A stretch of DNA of 64,000 nucleotides from Mucilaginibacter pankratovii (GTDB taxonomy: Bacteria > Bacteroidota > Bacteroidia > Sphingobacteriales > Sphingobacteriaceae): contig NZ_JACWMY010000015.1 in NCBI RefSeq assembly GCF_014773265.1, forward strand, positions 1 through 64,000. Direction: 5' to 3'. Numbering within the stretch: the first letter of the stretch is position 1; each line of letters starts with the position of its first letter. The notes under the pieces are model-generated. The model had not been told where the DNA came from. It saw only the letters and a list, made by a program, of their open reading frames with translations, and did not search any database. Shown one piece after another: positions 49,634-59,068 of the stretch. Made by a program: the position numbers and the translations under genes.

Positions 49634-52413
49634 TACACCACAATATTCACTATCCTGCCTTTTACTACAATCACCTTTTTAGGCGCTTTGCCGTCGAGGT
49701 ATTTGAGTACATCGGCATGCGAGCGGATGGCGGCTTCTATTTCTTCGTTGCTGAGGCTTAATGATAACGCGATGTTGGTTTTCATTTTACCGTTGATAGA
49801 GATAGGGTAACTAAACTCATCCTCTACCAAATAGGCCGGGTTGAATGTTGGATATGCCGCGTAAGAAAGGCTGCCGGCTTCGTTACCCAGCAATACCCAA
49901 AGCTCTTCGCAAATGTGCGGTGCGTATGGCTCCAGAATGATCACTAAGTTGTGCAGGATGGCGCGCTTATTACATTTAAGATCTGTGAGTTCATTCACCG
50001 CTATCATAAAGCTGGATACGGAGGTATTGAACGAGAACCGCTCGATATCCTGCTCCACCTTCTGGATGATCTTGTGTAACGATTTCAGTTCGGCTTTGCT
50101 TGGCGCGGCATCGGTTACGTTAAAGTTCCAGTCCGCATCATGGAAAAGCCTCCAGAATTTACGCAGGAATTTGAACACGCCCTCAATACCATTGGTATTC
50201 CAGGGCTTGCTTTGCTCCAGCGGACCAAGGAACATTTCGTACATACGCAAAGTATCGGCGCCGTAACGTTCTATTAGATCATCCGGGTTAACTACGTTGT
50301 ATTTGGATTTCGACATTTTCTCGACTTCGACACCGCAGATGTATTTGCCATTCTCCAAAATAAACTCTGCATCGGCATATTCAGGGCGCCATTGTTTAAA
50401 CTTATTTAGGTTCAGAACTTCATTGTCAACAATATTAACGTCTACATGCAAAGGCGACACCTTGTACTCTTTTATCAAACCATGAGATACAAAAGTGTTA
50501 GTGCCCCTGCCCTCTTCATCAGATAAACGATAAACAAAGTTACTCCGCCCCTGTATCATCCCCTGATTAATGAGCTTTTTAAAAGGCTCTTCTTCGGGCG
50601 TTTTACCAACATCCTTCAAAAACTTATTCCAGAAACGGCTGTACAGCAAGTGCCCGGTAGCGTGCTCGCTGCCACCGATGTACAGATCAACCGCTTTCCA
50701 GTAGTCGATAGCTTCTTCCGATGCAAATTCTTCGTTGTTGTCGGCATCCATGTACCGGTACCAGTACCAGCTGCTGCCTGCCCAGCCCGGCATGGTGCTT
50801 AGCTCGTATTCGCCTTCCGGGTGTTTCCAGTCGGTGGCACGTGCCAATGGTGGTTCGCCGGTTTCGGTTGGCAGGTATTTATCAATCTCGGGCAATACCA
50901 GTGGTAATTCGCTTTCATCAATCAGGTATGGCAAGCCGTCTTTAAAATAAACAGGTACCGGTTCGCCCCAGTAACGCTGGCGGCCAAAAATGGCATCCCG
51001 CATCCGGAAGTTCACCTTGGCCTTACCCGCGCCAATTGCCTCCAGTTTGGCTATAACGGCGGCCGTGCCGGCTTTGTAATCCAGCCCGTTCATAAAGTCG
51101 GAGTTGACGTATTTACCTTCCTTGGTCGGGTCGGCTTCAAGTTCAATACTTTGTGTGTCGAGGATCTGTACAATCGGCAAATCAAAATGCTTCGCAAACA
51201 AGTAATCGCGCTGATCGCCGCTTGGTACGGCCATTACGGCACCTGTACCGTAACCGGCAAGCACGTAATCGGCAATCCACAATTGGATCTTATCGCCATT
51301 CAGCGGGTTTAGCACATAGCTGCCCGTAAAAGCGCCCGATACGGTTTTGGTATCGGCCATACGGTCCAGTTCACTTTTCTTTTTGGTTTTGGCAATGTAT
51401 TCTTCAACCGTAGCTTTTTGCTCCGGCGTAGTCAATTGGGCAACCAGTTCATGCTCGGGTGCCAATACCACAAACGTTACACCGAAGATGGTATCAACCC
51501 TTGTTGTAAAAACCTCTATCACTTCCGGGCTATTCTCTACCGGGAATTTCACGCTCGCTCCCACGCTTTTGCCAATCCAGTTGCGCTGCATTTCTTTTAA
51601 AGGCTCGGGCCAGTCGATGGTGTCCAAACCATCCAGCAAACGCTGGGCATAAGCGGTGATGCGCATGCTCCACTGCATCATTTTCTTTTGCTCAACAGGG
51701 TAGCCGCCGCGTTCACTAAAACCGTCTTTTACCTCGTCGTTTGCCAATACGGTACCCAGGGCAGCGCACCAGTTTACGGTACTTTCGCGCAGGTAGGTAA
51801 GGCGGTATTTCAACAGTTCGGCTTGTTGTTCCTGTTCGGTAAAGGCTTTCCACTCATCGGCGGTAAAGCTTAATATCTCTTCGTCGCACACGGCGTTGAT
51901 GCCGGCGCTGCCTTTGCTTTCAAAATGGGCTACCAAATCGTCAATAGCTACCGCTTTATCAGCATCTTTATTATACCAGCTGTTGAATAGCTGCATAAAG
52001 ATCCACTGCGTCCATTTATAGTAACCGGCTTCGCTGGTGCGCACCTCGCGGCTCCAGTCGAACGAGAAACCAATCTGATCCAGCTGGCGGCGGTAGGTAG
52101 CAATATTATCCTCGGTAGTAACGGATGGGTGCTGCCCTGTTTGTATGGCGTACTGCTCGGCCGGCAGCCCGAAGCTGTCGTACCCCATCGGGTGCAATAC
52201 GTTAAAGCCTTTAAGGCGTTTATAACGCGCAAAAATATCAGAAGCTATATAGCCCAGCGGGTGGCCAACATGCAGCCCCGCACCGCTTGGGTAAGGGAAC
52301 ATATCCAGCACGTAGTACTTGGGTTTATTGGTTTTATTTTCGGCCTTAAAGGTGTGGTTATCCGCCCAAAACTGCTGCCACTTTTTCTCTATATCCTTAA
52401 ATTGATAGTCCAT
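49633..52413 (-). CDS. leuS: Leucyl-tRNA synthetase
   Basis: A 926-aa class Ia aminoacyl-tRNA synthetase that charges tRNA-Leu. Seen: the HIGH-type motif HVGHPLGY at 48-55, the editing (CP1) domain with TTRVDTIFGVTFVVLAPEHE and the GTGAVMAVPSGDQRDY stretch (Ser in place of the common Ala-His), the leucine-specific insertion, GSEHATGHLLYSRFW, and KMSKSKYNVVNPDD near residue 697. A 20-30-residue extra insertion near 165-190 (KGSAGINAVCDEEILSFTAD) appears in Bacteroidota LeuRS. Complete, with its own terminator. Confidence 0.97.
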   Translation of the reverse strand: MDYQFKDIEKKWQQFWADNHTFKAENKTNKPKYYVLDMFPYPSGAGLHVGHPLGYIASDIFARYKRLKGFNVLHPMGYDSFGLPAEQYAIQTGQHPSVTTEDNIATYRRQLDQIGFSFDWSREVRTSEAGYYKWTQWIFMQLFNSWYNKDADKAVAIDDLVAHFESKGSAGINAVCDEEILSFTADEWKAFTEQEQQAELLKYRLTYLRESTVNWCAALGTVLANDEVKDGFSERGGYPVEQKKMMQWSMRITAYAQRLLDGLDTIDWPEPLKEMQRNWIGKSVGASVKFPVENSPEVIEVFTTRVDTIFGVTFVVLAPEHELVAQLTTPEQKATVEEYIAKTKKKSELDRMADTKTVSGAFTGSYVLNPLNGDKIQLWIADYVLAGYGTGAVMAVPSGDQRDYLFAKHFDLPIVQILDTQSIELEADPTKEGKYVNSDFMNGLDYKAGTAAVIAKLEAIGAGKAKVNFRMRDAIFGRQRYWGEPVPVYFKDGLPYLIDESELPLVLPEIDKYLPTETGEPPLARATDWKHPEGEYELSTMPGWAGSSWYWYRYMDADNNEEFASEEAIDYWKAVDLYIGGSEHATGHLLYSRFWNKFLKDVGKTPEEEPFKKLINQGMIQGRSNFVYRLSDEEGRGTNTFVSHGLIKEYKVSPLHVDVNIVDNEVLNLNKFKQWRPEYADAEFILENGKYICGVEVEKMSKSKYNVVNPDDLIERYGADTLRMYEMFLGPLEQSKPWNTNGIEGVFKFLRKFWRLFHDADWNFNVTDAAPSKAELKSLHKIIQKVEQDIERFSFNTSVSSFMIAVNELTDLKCNKRAILHNLVIILEPYAPHICEELWVLLGNEAGSLSYAAYPTFNPAYLVEDEFSYPISINGKMKTNIALSLSLSNEEIEAAIRSHADVLKYLDGKAPKKVIVVKGRIVNIVV

Positions 52414-52509
52414 TTTATTAATTGCGCATGTGAGGGTGCGAAAATAATAAAAATGACGGTTAGTTTGGTAGGGTTTGTGGGTTTAGGTTTTATTGTGAGG
52501 GGGGAATGG

Positions 52510-52800
52510 TGAGTTTGAGTGGTTGATTAGGTGAGCATTGGGGGAAAGAAGGGTTAGAAGGAAATACCCCAGCCAACCGGTTGTTTTAAAATTCTGGTAA
52601 TTTTAAAAATTCGTAAATTCGAGTTCAGACAAATTATGGCGCCCCCTGCGGGCCGGGCTTTGCAGGGCTGCGCTTCGCTCCGGCCCTTTGGGCTAAACCC
52701 TTACAACCCCTGGCGCATTGCCTGAACCGTTGATTAGTTTGATTAAATGATTTCGTTGATTGTCTGAACCATGATTTTTAGGATTAAAGGATTTTCTTGA
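52510..52800. repeat. Mixed intergenic repeats upstream of aminotransferase
   Basis: The 650-base gap 52414-53063 holds no convincing gene. 52518-52536 resembles the 34-base repeat of 2896-2929; 52727-52800 is a chain of GTTGATT / TTGATT units ending in a GATTTTTAGGATTAAAGGATT stretch shared in type with 6247-6275. The remaining parts are listed separately (52639-52716 and 52930-52964). Confidence 0.5.
52639..52716 (-). repeat. Structured intergenic repeat, copy C (short)
   Basis: A 78-base minus-strand copy of the element at 1140-1238. It keeps the closing stem (GCGCC/GGCGC), CGGAGCGAAGCGC and AAAGCCCGGCCCGCAGGG but has lost the inner loop part. Confidence 0.6.
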
Positions 52801-52929
52801 TTTTGATTTATGAACTTGACGAACCCAACGAAGCCCGCAAAAACCGGTCTCGGGAACGCACGGGTTGCACAGGCACTGCAAAACCACTGACCTTCATAGG
52901 GCGTAACCAAGCCGGGAGTTTTTTCTTTG

Positions 52930-52964
52930 GTTACTTTCTTTTTAGCGGAAAAAAAGAAAGTAAC
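52930..52964. repeat. GTTACTTTCTTTTT palindrome
   Basis: GTTACTTTCTTTTT (52930-52943) pairs with AAAAAAGAAAGTAAC (52950-52964). I recall this palindrome, with flanking TTTCTTTGGTTAC, from intergenic regions of many unrelated bacteria. It produces misleading open frames on both strands. Confidence 0.6.
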
Positions 52965-53051
52965 ATCCACAGGCTTAACCTAACTCACTGCCCGCGCCTA
53001 ACAGGGCACAACAGAACAAATGGGCACAACCCAACAATCCCTCAATCTTAT

Positions 53052-53059
53052 TACCTTTG
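53052..53059 (+). promoter_or_regulatory. -7 box of aminotransferase gene
   Basis: TACCTTTG, exact match, 4 bases before the ATG at 53064. Confidence 0.6.
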
Positions 53060-53063
53060 CCAC

Positions 53064-54263
53064 ATGCTCACCCTTCGCCAGCTATTTTTAAATAACAACG
53101 CCCAAACCACCCACTTCCCCCTGCTGCTGGAGTTTGAGCGTGCCGAAGGGGTTTATATGTACGATAAGCAGGGCAATGCGTTTACAGATCTGATCTCCGG
53201 CATCGGGGTAAGTAACTTGGGGCACAGTAACCCGCAAGTGATTGCCGCCATTAAAGCGCAGGTTGATAAATACATGCACCTGATGGTGTACGGCGAATAC
53301 GTGCAAAGCCCGCAGGTGCGCTTTGCAGAGAAACTTGTTTCTATTTTGCCTGAGAGCTTAAACTCGGTTTATTTCACCAACTCGGGTGCAGAAGCGGTGG
53401 AGGGTGCGCTTAAGCTTGCCAAGCGTTTTACGGGCAGGCAACAAATTGTGGCCATGCATAATTCTTACCACGGCAGCAGCCATGGCGCGCTCAGCGTAAT
53501 GGGTAACGAGGAATTTAAGCAGGCCTATCGCCCCTTATTGCCGGGCGTGAACTTTATCCGCTTTAATGAGATTGACGATCTGCAGTACATCACCACCGAA
53601 ACCGCCTGCGTTATCATAGAAACCATCCAGGGTGAAGCGGGCATCCGCGTGCCGGATATAGCATACATGCAGGCCCTCCGCGCCCGCTGCACCGAAACGG
53701 GTACGCTTTTGATACTTGACGAAATCCAGGCTGCTTTCGGGCGTACGGGTAAGCTGTTTGCTTTCCAACATTTCGGCATTGTGCCCGATATTCTTTTATT
53801 AGCCAAGGCGCTTGGCGGCGGCATGCCGGTTGGAGCATTCGTAGCGCCGGTGGAGGTGATGTCGGTATTTAAGGAAAACCCGATACTGGGCCATATAACC
53901 ACCTTTGGCGGGCACCCGGTTTGCTGCGCGGCCGGGCTGGCCGCGCTGGAAGTTTTGTTAAACGATAAACTGATAGATAGCGTGGAAGCAAAAAACCGGC
54001 TTTTTTACCAGCAGCTTATCCACCCCGCCATCAAGGGCATCCGTGGCAAAGGCCTGATGCTGGCTGTAGAGTTTGAAAGCTTCGACCTCAACAAAAAAAT
54101 AATAGACCGCTGTATAGAAAATGGCGTAATTACCGATTGGTTTCTGCATTGCAGCAACTCCATGCGCATTGCCCCGCCATTGATTATTACCAATGAGCAA
54201 ATAATCCATGCCTGCGCCGTGATTACCGAGGCTATTGATTTTCATTCCGCTAGCATTTTATAA
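53064..54263 (+). CDS. Class III pyridoxal-phosphate aminotransferase
   Basis: A 399-aa fold-type I aminotransferase of the ornithine / acetylornithine / 4-aminobutyrate group. Seen: SVYFTNSGAEAVEGALKLAK (cofactor phosphate loop), NSYHGSSHGALSVMG, the cofactor-ring Asp in LILDEIQAAFGRTG, the Schiff-base Lys in LLLAKALGGGMPVGAF, and FGGHPVCCAAGLAALEVL. The substrate is not readable. The open frame runs back to 52797 through repeat sequence; the ATG at 53064 is taken as the start because a promoter box ends 4 bases before it and homologous sequence begins there. It is separated from the glycan genes by 233 bases. Confidence 0.92.
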   Translation: MLTLRQLFLNNNAQTTHFPLLLEFERAEGVYMYDKQGNAFTDLISGIGVSNLGHSNPQVIAAIKAQVDKYMHLMVYGEYVQSPQVRFAEKLVSILPESLNSVYFTNSGAEAVEGALKLAKRFTGRQQIVAMHNSYHGSSHGALSVMGNEEFKQAYRPLLPGVNFIRFNEIDDLQYITTETACVIIETIQGEAGIRVPDIAYMQALRARCTETGTLLILDEIQAAFGRTGKLFAFQHFGIVPDILLLAKALGGGMPVGAFVAPVEVMSVFKENPILGHITTFGGHPVCCAAGLAALEVLLNDKLIDSVEAKNRLFYQQLIHPAIKGIRGKGLMLAVEFESFDLNKKIIDRCIENGVITDWFLHCSNSMRIAPPLIITNEQIIHACAVITEAIDFHSASIL

Positions 54264-54496
54264 ACACCCCTCCCAACCTTCAATTTTAATTAATACTATA
54301 ATTCCTGTGTAAAAACACGGTTACCAAAATTTATTCCTAGTTAATTGGTATAGTTTATGCACTATGGCTTGCGCCCATATAAATATTGTCTTTTCCGCGC
54401 ATAAATACCTTTTAACAGGTCACGATGCACATTTTTTTGGTCAAGAGGGCGCAATTGTAGCACAAAAACAACATTTATCGGCACCAAACATCTACT

Positions 54497-56773
54497 ATGA
54501 AAATCGCATATATATCTACCTATCCGCCCCGCGAATGCGGTATTGCAACATTTAATAAAAATCTAATGCTTGCCATCAACGCAAATTTTCCAAAAAGGAA
54601 AACCTTGCTCGAAGGCGGTTTTGTGGTCGCCCTAAACGACTCCGAAAACCTGCAGGAATACGAATACCCCGAAGACGTAAAATACGTTATCCGCCAAAAT
54701 CATCAAAAGGATTACATCCGCGCGGCAAACTACATCAATACCAGCGCGGTTGATGCCGTGATACTGGAGCACGAGTTTGGCATCTACGGCGGCGAAAGCG
54801 GCATCTATATCCTGCCGCTCATCAACCGGTTAGAAAAACCATTGATCTCCATCCTGCACACCATCCTGAAGGACCCCAGCTATGTGCAGCGCATCATCAT
54901 CCGCGAAATTGCCGAGCAATCTTCCAAAATTGTGGTAATGAGTAAACGCGCGGTAGAATTTCTAACCACCATTTACGATATCCCGGTAGAGAAGATCCAA
55001 ATTATAGAACACGGCGTACCCGACCTTGAGGCACCCGAAGAAAACCCGGTTAAAACATTAACGCCGTTTAAAAATCACCGCGTAATGCTAACCTTTGGTT
55101 TGATCAGCCGTAACAAGGGCCTGGAGACCGTTGTTAAGGCCCTGCCGAAAATTGTAGCCAAACACCCCGACGTAATGTACGTGATACTGGGCAATACACA
55201 CCCGGGCGTGGTTAAACACTCGGGTGAAGAATATCGCGACCACCTAAAAAGCCTGGCCGCGCAACTCAAGGTATCCCAGCACTTATGCTTCATCAACAAG
55301 TTTGTTGCCGAGGATGAACTGATAGATTACCTTACCGCTGCCGAAGTATATGTAACGCCTTATTTAAACGAAGCGCAGATAACCAGCGGCACCTTGTCTT
55401 ATGCCGTTGGTGCCGGGGCAGCGGTAGTATCTACCCCCTATTGGCATGCAACCGAATTGCTTGCCGACGACCGCGGGCGCCTCTTCGATTTTAAGAACTC
55501 AGATGCATTGGCGGAAACCGTTAATGAACTATTGGACGATGATGCCCTGCTGAATGAATTAAAAGAAAACGCCTACGAATATGGCTTACACCTGCGCTGG
55601 CCCGTTATTGGGTCGGAGTTTATTAGGGTGGCACAGGAAGCAGCCGCCACGCATGATTTTAGCGACAAGATATTAAAGAACAGCATTGTTGACCCCGAAG
55701 TGCTGCCCAAATTCAGCCTGGCCCACGTTACCCGTTTAACTGATGATACTGGTATAGTACAACACGCCAAATACGGTATCCCTAACTTAAAAGAAGGGTA
55801 TTGCGTTGATGATAACGCCCGCGCGCTCATTATGGCCCTGATGGCCTACCAGCGTAACGGCAGCCAGGAAGCCTACCGCTTGTTACCCATCTACCTCAGC
55901 TATATTCACTATATGCAAACCGAGGATGGCAACTTCCGCAACTTCCTGAGCTTCGACAGGCGATACCTGGACGAAGTGGGTACCGAAGATTCTTTCGGCC
56001 GTACCATTTGGGCACTGGGCCATCTGATCAGTTGTGCCGCAAGTAACTCCTACCGCGAATTTGCGCTGGAGCTTTTCCATCGTTCGTACCCGCATTTTAA
56101 AGCGCTTAGATACCTGCGGGGTATGGCCAACACCATTATCGGGATAAGCCTATACCTGCAAGCCTACCCGACTGACGATGGCATGGTGCAGGAATTAAAA
56201 CGCATGACCCAGCCTTTGATTGACGCCTATGATAACACCCGCAGCGATGACTGGGAATGGTTTGAAGAAAGCATGACCTATGATAATGCCATTTTGCCAT
56301 TGGCACTGCTGCACTCGTGTGAAATAACCGGCGATGAAAAGGCTAAAAAAATAGCACTCACAACGATGGCCTTCCTTGATAAGCTTACTTTATCAAACGG
56401 GTATTTAAGCCCGGTTGGTAACGATGGCTGGTACCATCGCGGGGGTAAATTCCCAACGTTCGATCAGCAGGCTATCGAAACCATGGCGATGGTGCTAATG
56501 CATTTCCAGGCTTACCAGATCTTCCGCAAGCCGCAGTATATCGAAAAAATGTTCCTGAGCTATAAATGGTTCCTGGGCGAAAATACTTTACGCGCGCCAC
56601 TGTACGACCATGAAACAAAGGGCTGCTGCGACGGGCTGCTGCCAACCGGCATCAACCGCAACCAGGGCGCCGAAAGTACGCTGGCTTACCTGATATCGCA
56701 TTTAACCGTATTAAAGGCCTTCGAGCTGGAATACGAGTATAATAAGATAGAAGAACACGTAAAGCTCTGCTAA
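54497..56773 (+). CDS. GT4 glycosyltransferase fused to helical-barrel domain
   Basis: A 758-aa protein in two parts. Residues 1 to about 385 form a GT-B, GT4-type glycosyltransferase: IAYISTYPPRECGIATFNKN, LEHEFGIYGGESGIYILPLI, LTFGLISRNKGLETVVKALP and the donor-site region ITSGTLSYAVGAGAAVVSTP, where the canonical EPFGxxxxE is modified. From about 404 onward (SLAHVTRLTDDTGIVQHAKY, GYCVDDNARALIMALMAYQR, DWEWFEESMTYDNAILPLAL) the sequence resembles (alpha/alpha) six-hairpin glycosidase-like folds with regularly spaced helices. It would be cytosolic. Its stop is 1 base before the next GT4, so the two are coupled. Confidence 0.85.
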   Translation: MKIAYISTYPPRECGIATFNKNLMLAINANFPKRKTLLEGGFVVALNDSENLQEYEYPEDVKYVIRQNHQKDYIRAANYINTSAVDAVILEHEFGIYGGESGIYILPLINRLEKPLISILHTILKDPSYVQRIIIREIAEQSSKIVVMSKRAVEFLTTIYDIPVEKIQIIEHGVPDLEAPEENPVKTLTPFKNHRVMLTFGLISRNKGLETVVKALPKIVAKHPDVMYVILGNTHPGVVKHSGEEYRDHLKSLAAQLKVSQHLCFINKFVAEDELIDYLTAAEVYVTPYLNEAQITSGTLSYAVGAGAAVVSTPYWHATELLADDRGRLFDFKNSDALAETVNELLDDDALLNELKENAYEYGLHLRWPVIGSEFIRVAQEAAATHDFSDKILKNSIVDPEVLPKFSLAHVTRLTDDTGIVQHAKYGIPNLKEGYCVDDNARALIMALMAYQRNGSQEAYRLLPIYLSYIHYMQTEDGNFRNFLSFDRRYLDEVGTEDSFGRTIWALGHLISCAASNSYREFALELFHRSYPHFKALRYLRGMANTIIGISLYLQAYPTDDGMVQELKRMTQPLIDAYDNTRSDDWEWFEESMTYDNAILPLALLHSCEITGDEKAKKIALTTMAFLDKLTLSNGYLSPVGNDGWYHRGGKFPTFDQQAIETMAMVLMHFQAYQIFRKPQYIEKMFLSYKWFLGENTLRAPLYDHETKGCCDGLLPTGINRNQGAESTLAYLISHLTVLKAFELEYEYNKIEEHVKLC

Positions 56774-56774
56774 T

Positions 56775-57779
56775 ATGAAAGCAGCCGTATTAGCACCGGT
56801 TGCCTGGCGCACACCGCCCAGGCACTACGGGCCCTGGGAACAGGTAGCATCAAACGTTGCCGAAGGCCTGATAAAACTGGGCGTTGAGGTAACACTTTTT
56901 GCCACGGGCGATTCTATTACCGCGGGTAAGCTGGAAAGTATTTGCGAACAGGGTTACGAGGAAGACCGCACGCAGGATGCCAAGGTTTTGGAGTGCCTCC
57001 ACATCAGCAACCTGATGGAAAAGGCATCGGAGTTTGATATCATCCACAATAACTTCGATTTTTTGCCGCTTACGTATTCCGCACTGATCAAAACGCCGAT
57101 GATCACCACCATACATGGTTTTTCGTCGCCGCGTATTATCCCGGTTTACAAAAAGTATAACACCATTGGCCATTACGTATCTATCAGCAACGCCGACCGC
57201 AGCGCCGAACTGGAATACATGGCCACCGTTTATAATGGCTTAAATACCGAAGAGTTTACCTTTACCGAAACACCGGAAGATTACCTGCTTTACTTCGGCC
57301 GCATCCACCACGATAAAGGTGCTGCCGAAGCTATCCAGATAGCCAAAAAAGCCAAGAAGAAATTGCTTATTGCGGGTATCATCCAGGATGAGAATTATTG
57401 GAAAGAAAAAGTTGAGCCTTATCTCAACGAGCAGATTAAATACATCGGCCATGCCGGTCCCGAAAAGCGCAACGAGCTTTTAGGCAAAGCCACGGCCCTG
57501 TTACATCCCATTAACTTTGCCGAACCATTTGGCATGAGCGTAGCCGAAGCCATGCTTTGCGGTACGCCGGTTATCGCCTTCAACAAAGGCTCGATGCCGG
57601 AATTGATCCAGCACGAGCGTACGGGCTTTTTGGTGAATACGATTGATGAAGCTGTGGATGCCGTATCGCAGCTAAGTAACGTCAGCCGGCAAATATGCCG
57701 CGATTGGGCAGGTTCGCAATTTTCTGCGGAGAAGATGGCTGGGGATTATTTTAGGTTGTATCAGCAGATACTCAAGTAA
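56775..57779 (+). CDS. GT4-family glycosyltransferase
   Basis: A 334-aa retaining glycosyltransferase with the full GT4 pattern: AVLAPVAWRTPPRHYGPWEQ at the N-terminus, YFGRIHHDKGAAEAIQIAKK, and the donor-binding HPINFAEPFGMSVAEAMLCG with its E-x7-E pair, then GTPVIAFNKGSMPELIQHER. Cytosolic, nucleotide-sugar dependent. Starting 1 base after the fused GT4, it must act in the same pathway; acceptor and sugar are unknown. Similar enzymes are often found next to GH130 phosphorylases in Bacteroidota, and one lies 5 kb away here. Confidence 0.92.
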   Translation: MKAAVLAPVAWRTPPRHYGPWEQVASNVAEGLIKLGVEVTLFATGDSITAGKLESICEQGYEEDRTQDAKVLECLHISNLMEKASEFDIIHNNFDFLPLTYSALIKTPMITTIHGFSSPRIIPVYKKYNTIGHYVSISNADRSAELEYMATVYNGLNTEEFTFTETPEDYLLYFGRIHHDKGAAEAIQIAKKAKKKLLIAGIIQDENYWKEKVEPYLNEQIKYIGHAGPEKRNELLGKATALLHPINFAEPFGMSVAEAMLCGTPVIAFNKGSMPELIQHERTGFLVNTIDEAVDAVSQLSNVSRQICRDWAGSQFSAEKMAGDYFRLYQQILK

Positions 57780-57813
57780 ATCATTGGTGTGGTTTATTCG
57801 CATCACACCTAAT

Positions 57814-58185
57814 TCAATGTATTATCACTTGTAAATCAGAAGCTTTTTTAATTTCGATTTGAGGTTCGCCGTATAATTTAAGCAAACCATAGACTTTTAT
57901 CGTTTGTCCTTTTAAATCCGAATTTAACGTCTTTTGGCCTAACTTATACTTTCTCCATATTTTATACGGAACCGTTATGCCAAGGCCTACTTTAATCGAA
58001 TCGGTAATAACATAAAAAGATATTGAGTTTAAATATCCAGGACCCGCTTGCCCTTTGATTTCACCTACCACGAATACCTTTTCGCCTATATGCTTATAGG
58101 CGTCTTTAGCTTTTATTGTTTTTTGCGCCGATGCATTGAGATTGAAAAAGAAATATAGAATGATTGTTATACAAACATTTTTCAT
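57814..58185 (-). CDS. Exported OB-fold-like protein, unknown
   Basis: A 123-aa protein: signal peptide about 1-20 (ending NASAQ) and one small beta-rich domain, KHIGEKVFVVGEIKGQAGPG, FYVITDSIKVGLGITVPYKI, LKGQTIKVYGLLKLYGEPQI. The order of strands and the final 'Gl...yg.pqIei' resemble exported OB-fold (BOF/tRNA-anti-like) domains, which bind small ligands or nucleic acids. No closer assignment. It stands alone on the minus strand between the second GT4 and a long hairpin. Confidence 0.75.
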   Translation of the reverse strand: MKNVCITIILYFFFNLNASAQKTIKAKDAYKHIGEKVFVVGEIKGQAGPGYLNSISFYVITDSIKVGLGITVPYKIWRKYKLGQKTLNSDLKGQTIKVYGLLKLYGEPQIEIKKASDLQVIIH

Positions 58186-58224
58186 TCCTAAAGATATCTA
58201 TTTTATATCACATAAAGACTTTCC

Positions 58225-58335
58225 GCTGCCGCGAGATTAGCGCAGCGCATCCCGTGGTGTGCATTGCACAAGCTTCCAGCTTGCGTCAGCTGAAAGCTGA
58301 ATTGTGCTCACCACGAGTTGAAAACTCGCGGCAGC
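58225..58335. repeat. Long hairpin repeat with perfect 11-bp ends
   Basis: 58225-58235 and 58325-58335 (GCTGCCGCGAG and its complement) are exact; inside, CGTGGTG pairs with CACCACG, GCACAA with TTGTGC, and AGCTTCCAGCT with AGCTGAAAGCT. The 111-base element folds nearly end to end between two minus-strand genes. Confidence 0.75.
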
Positions 58336-58348
58336 AAAAAATAAACCA

Positions 58349-58744
58349 TCAACCAATATCCCTCAACCCTTCGCCAACGGTAATATGGCTCAACTCCGGC
58401 TGGTTATCGTAATTGATCAGCGGCCTTAGTTTGGTCTCTGTTGGCTGCATGTAGGGCTTCTCTACCACCTCTTCGTTATATGGGCCCAGGTCTGCCGGGC
58501 GGGCATAGCTATAACCCAATCGCTTGTTCTCCTCCTCAATAAAGGTAAACAGATCGCCCAACGCCGAGTGAACTGCCTGCAGGAATTTGTAGTTGGTTGA
58601 TGTAAGGGCTTTGCCGGTATCATCGGGGCCTTTGCCTGGCTCGCAAAAGTTAAGGCGGGTAATTATGCCGTTTGTTAATTCAACCTCAAACTTGCCTTCG
58701 TTATGCCAGGTTAAATTATTTTTTATTTCTCTGTAGTGATCCAT
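58349..58744 (-). CDS. Conserved-looking cytosolic protein, unknown
   Basis: A 131-aa soluble protein without signal or membrane segment: DHYREIKNNLTWHNEGKFEV, GIITRLNFCEPGKGPDDTGK, FLQAVHSALGDLFTFIEEEN, then a Pro-rich, extended end. The even codon and residue use suggest a real gene, but I recognise no family. Downstream of it lies the long hairpin at 58225-58335. Confidence 0.65.
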   Translation of the reverse strand: MDHYREIKNNLTWHNEGKFEVELTNGIITRLNFCEPGKGPDDTGKALTSTNYKFLQAVHSALGDLFTFIEEENKRLGYSYARPADLGPYNEEVVEKPYMQPTETKLRPLINYDNQPELSHITVGEGLRDIG

Positions 58745-59068
58745 TTTGTTTGGTAATTATTTTTGCATGGGGTATTGTATAACAGCCACATTATTAGTTT
58801 AATAAAGGCTCATTATCATCAAAGCAATGTGTGTGCCAGCCACTGCGAAAATGCCGGCTTACAGGCCTCTTACCCGCTTTTATTTTACATGGTTAATTAA
58901 TCATTAAAAAAGTTTAACGTTTCTTAATAATTCTGTAGTAAAAATCCAAAATGCATTTATCGCGGGTTAGTTTTATAGCTAAACACCGTACGGTTGTTCA
59001 GAAATATATACACTGCATTATTGCTTTATTATATGCTGATTTTTAATAAATTGCATCTGATTTAACCA
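58745..59068. other. AT-rich divergent gap, no gene seen
   Basis: 324 bases between the divergent genes at 58744 and 59069. Stops in all frames, short poly-A/T tracts, a TAAATTGC near 59047-59054 that only loosely resembles a -7 box. Nothing else recognised. Confidence 0.5.

Noticed and set aside
52797..53063. 89-residue N-terminal extension of the aminotransferase frame
   Set aside because: It translates the GATTAAAGGATT and GTTACTTTCTTTTT repeats, has no family similarity, and a promoter box lies just before the ATG at 53064.
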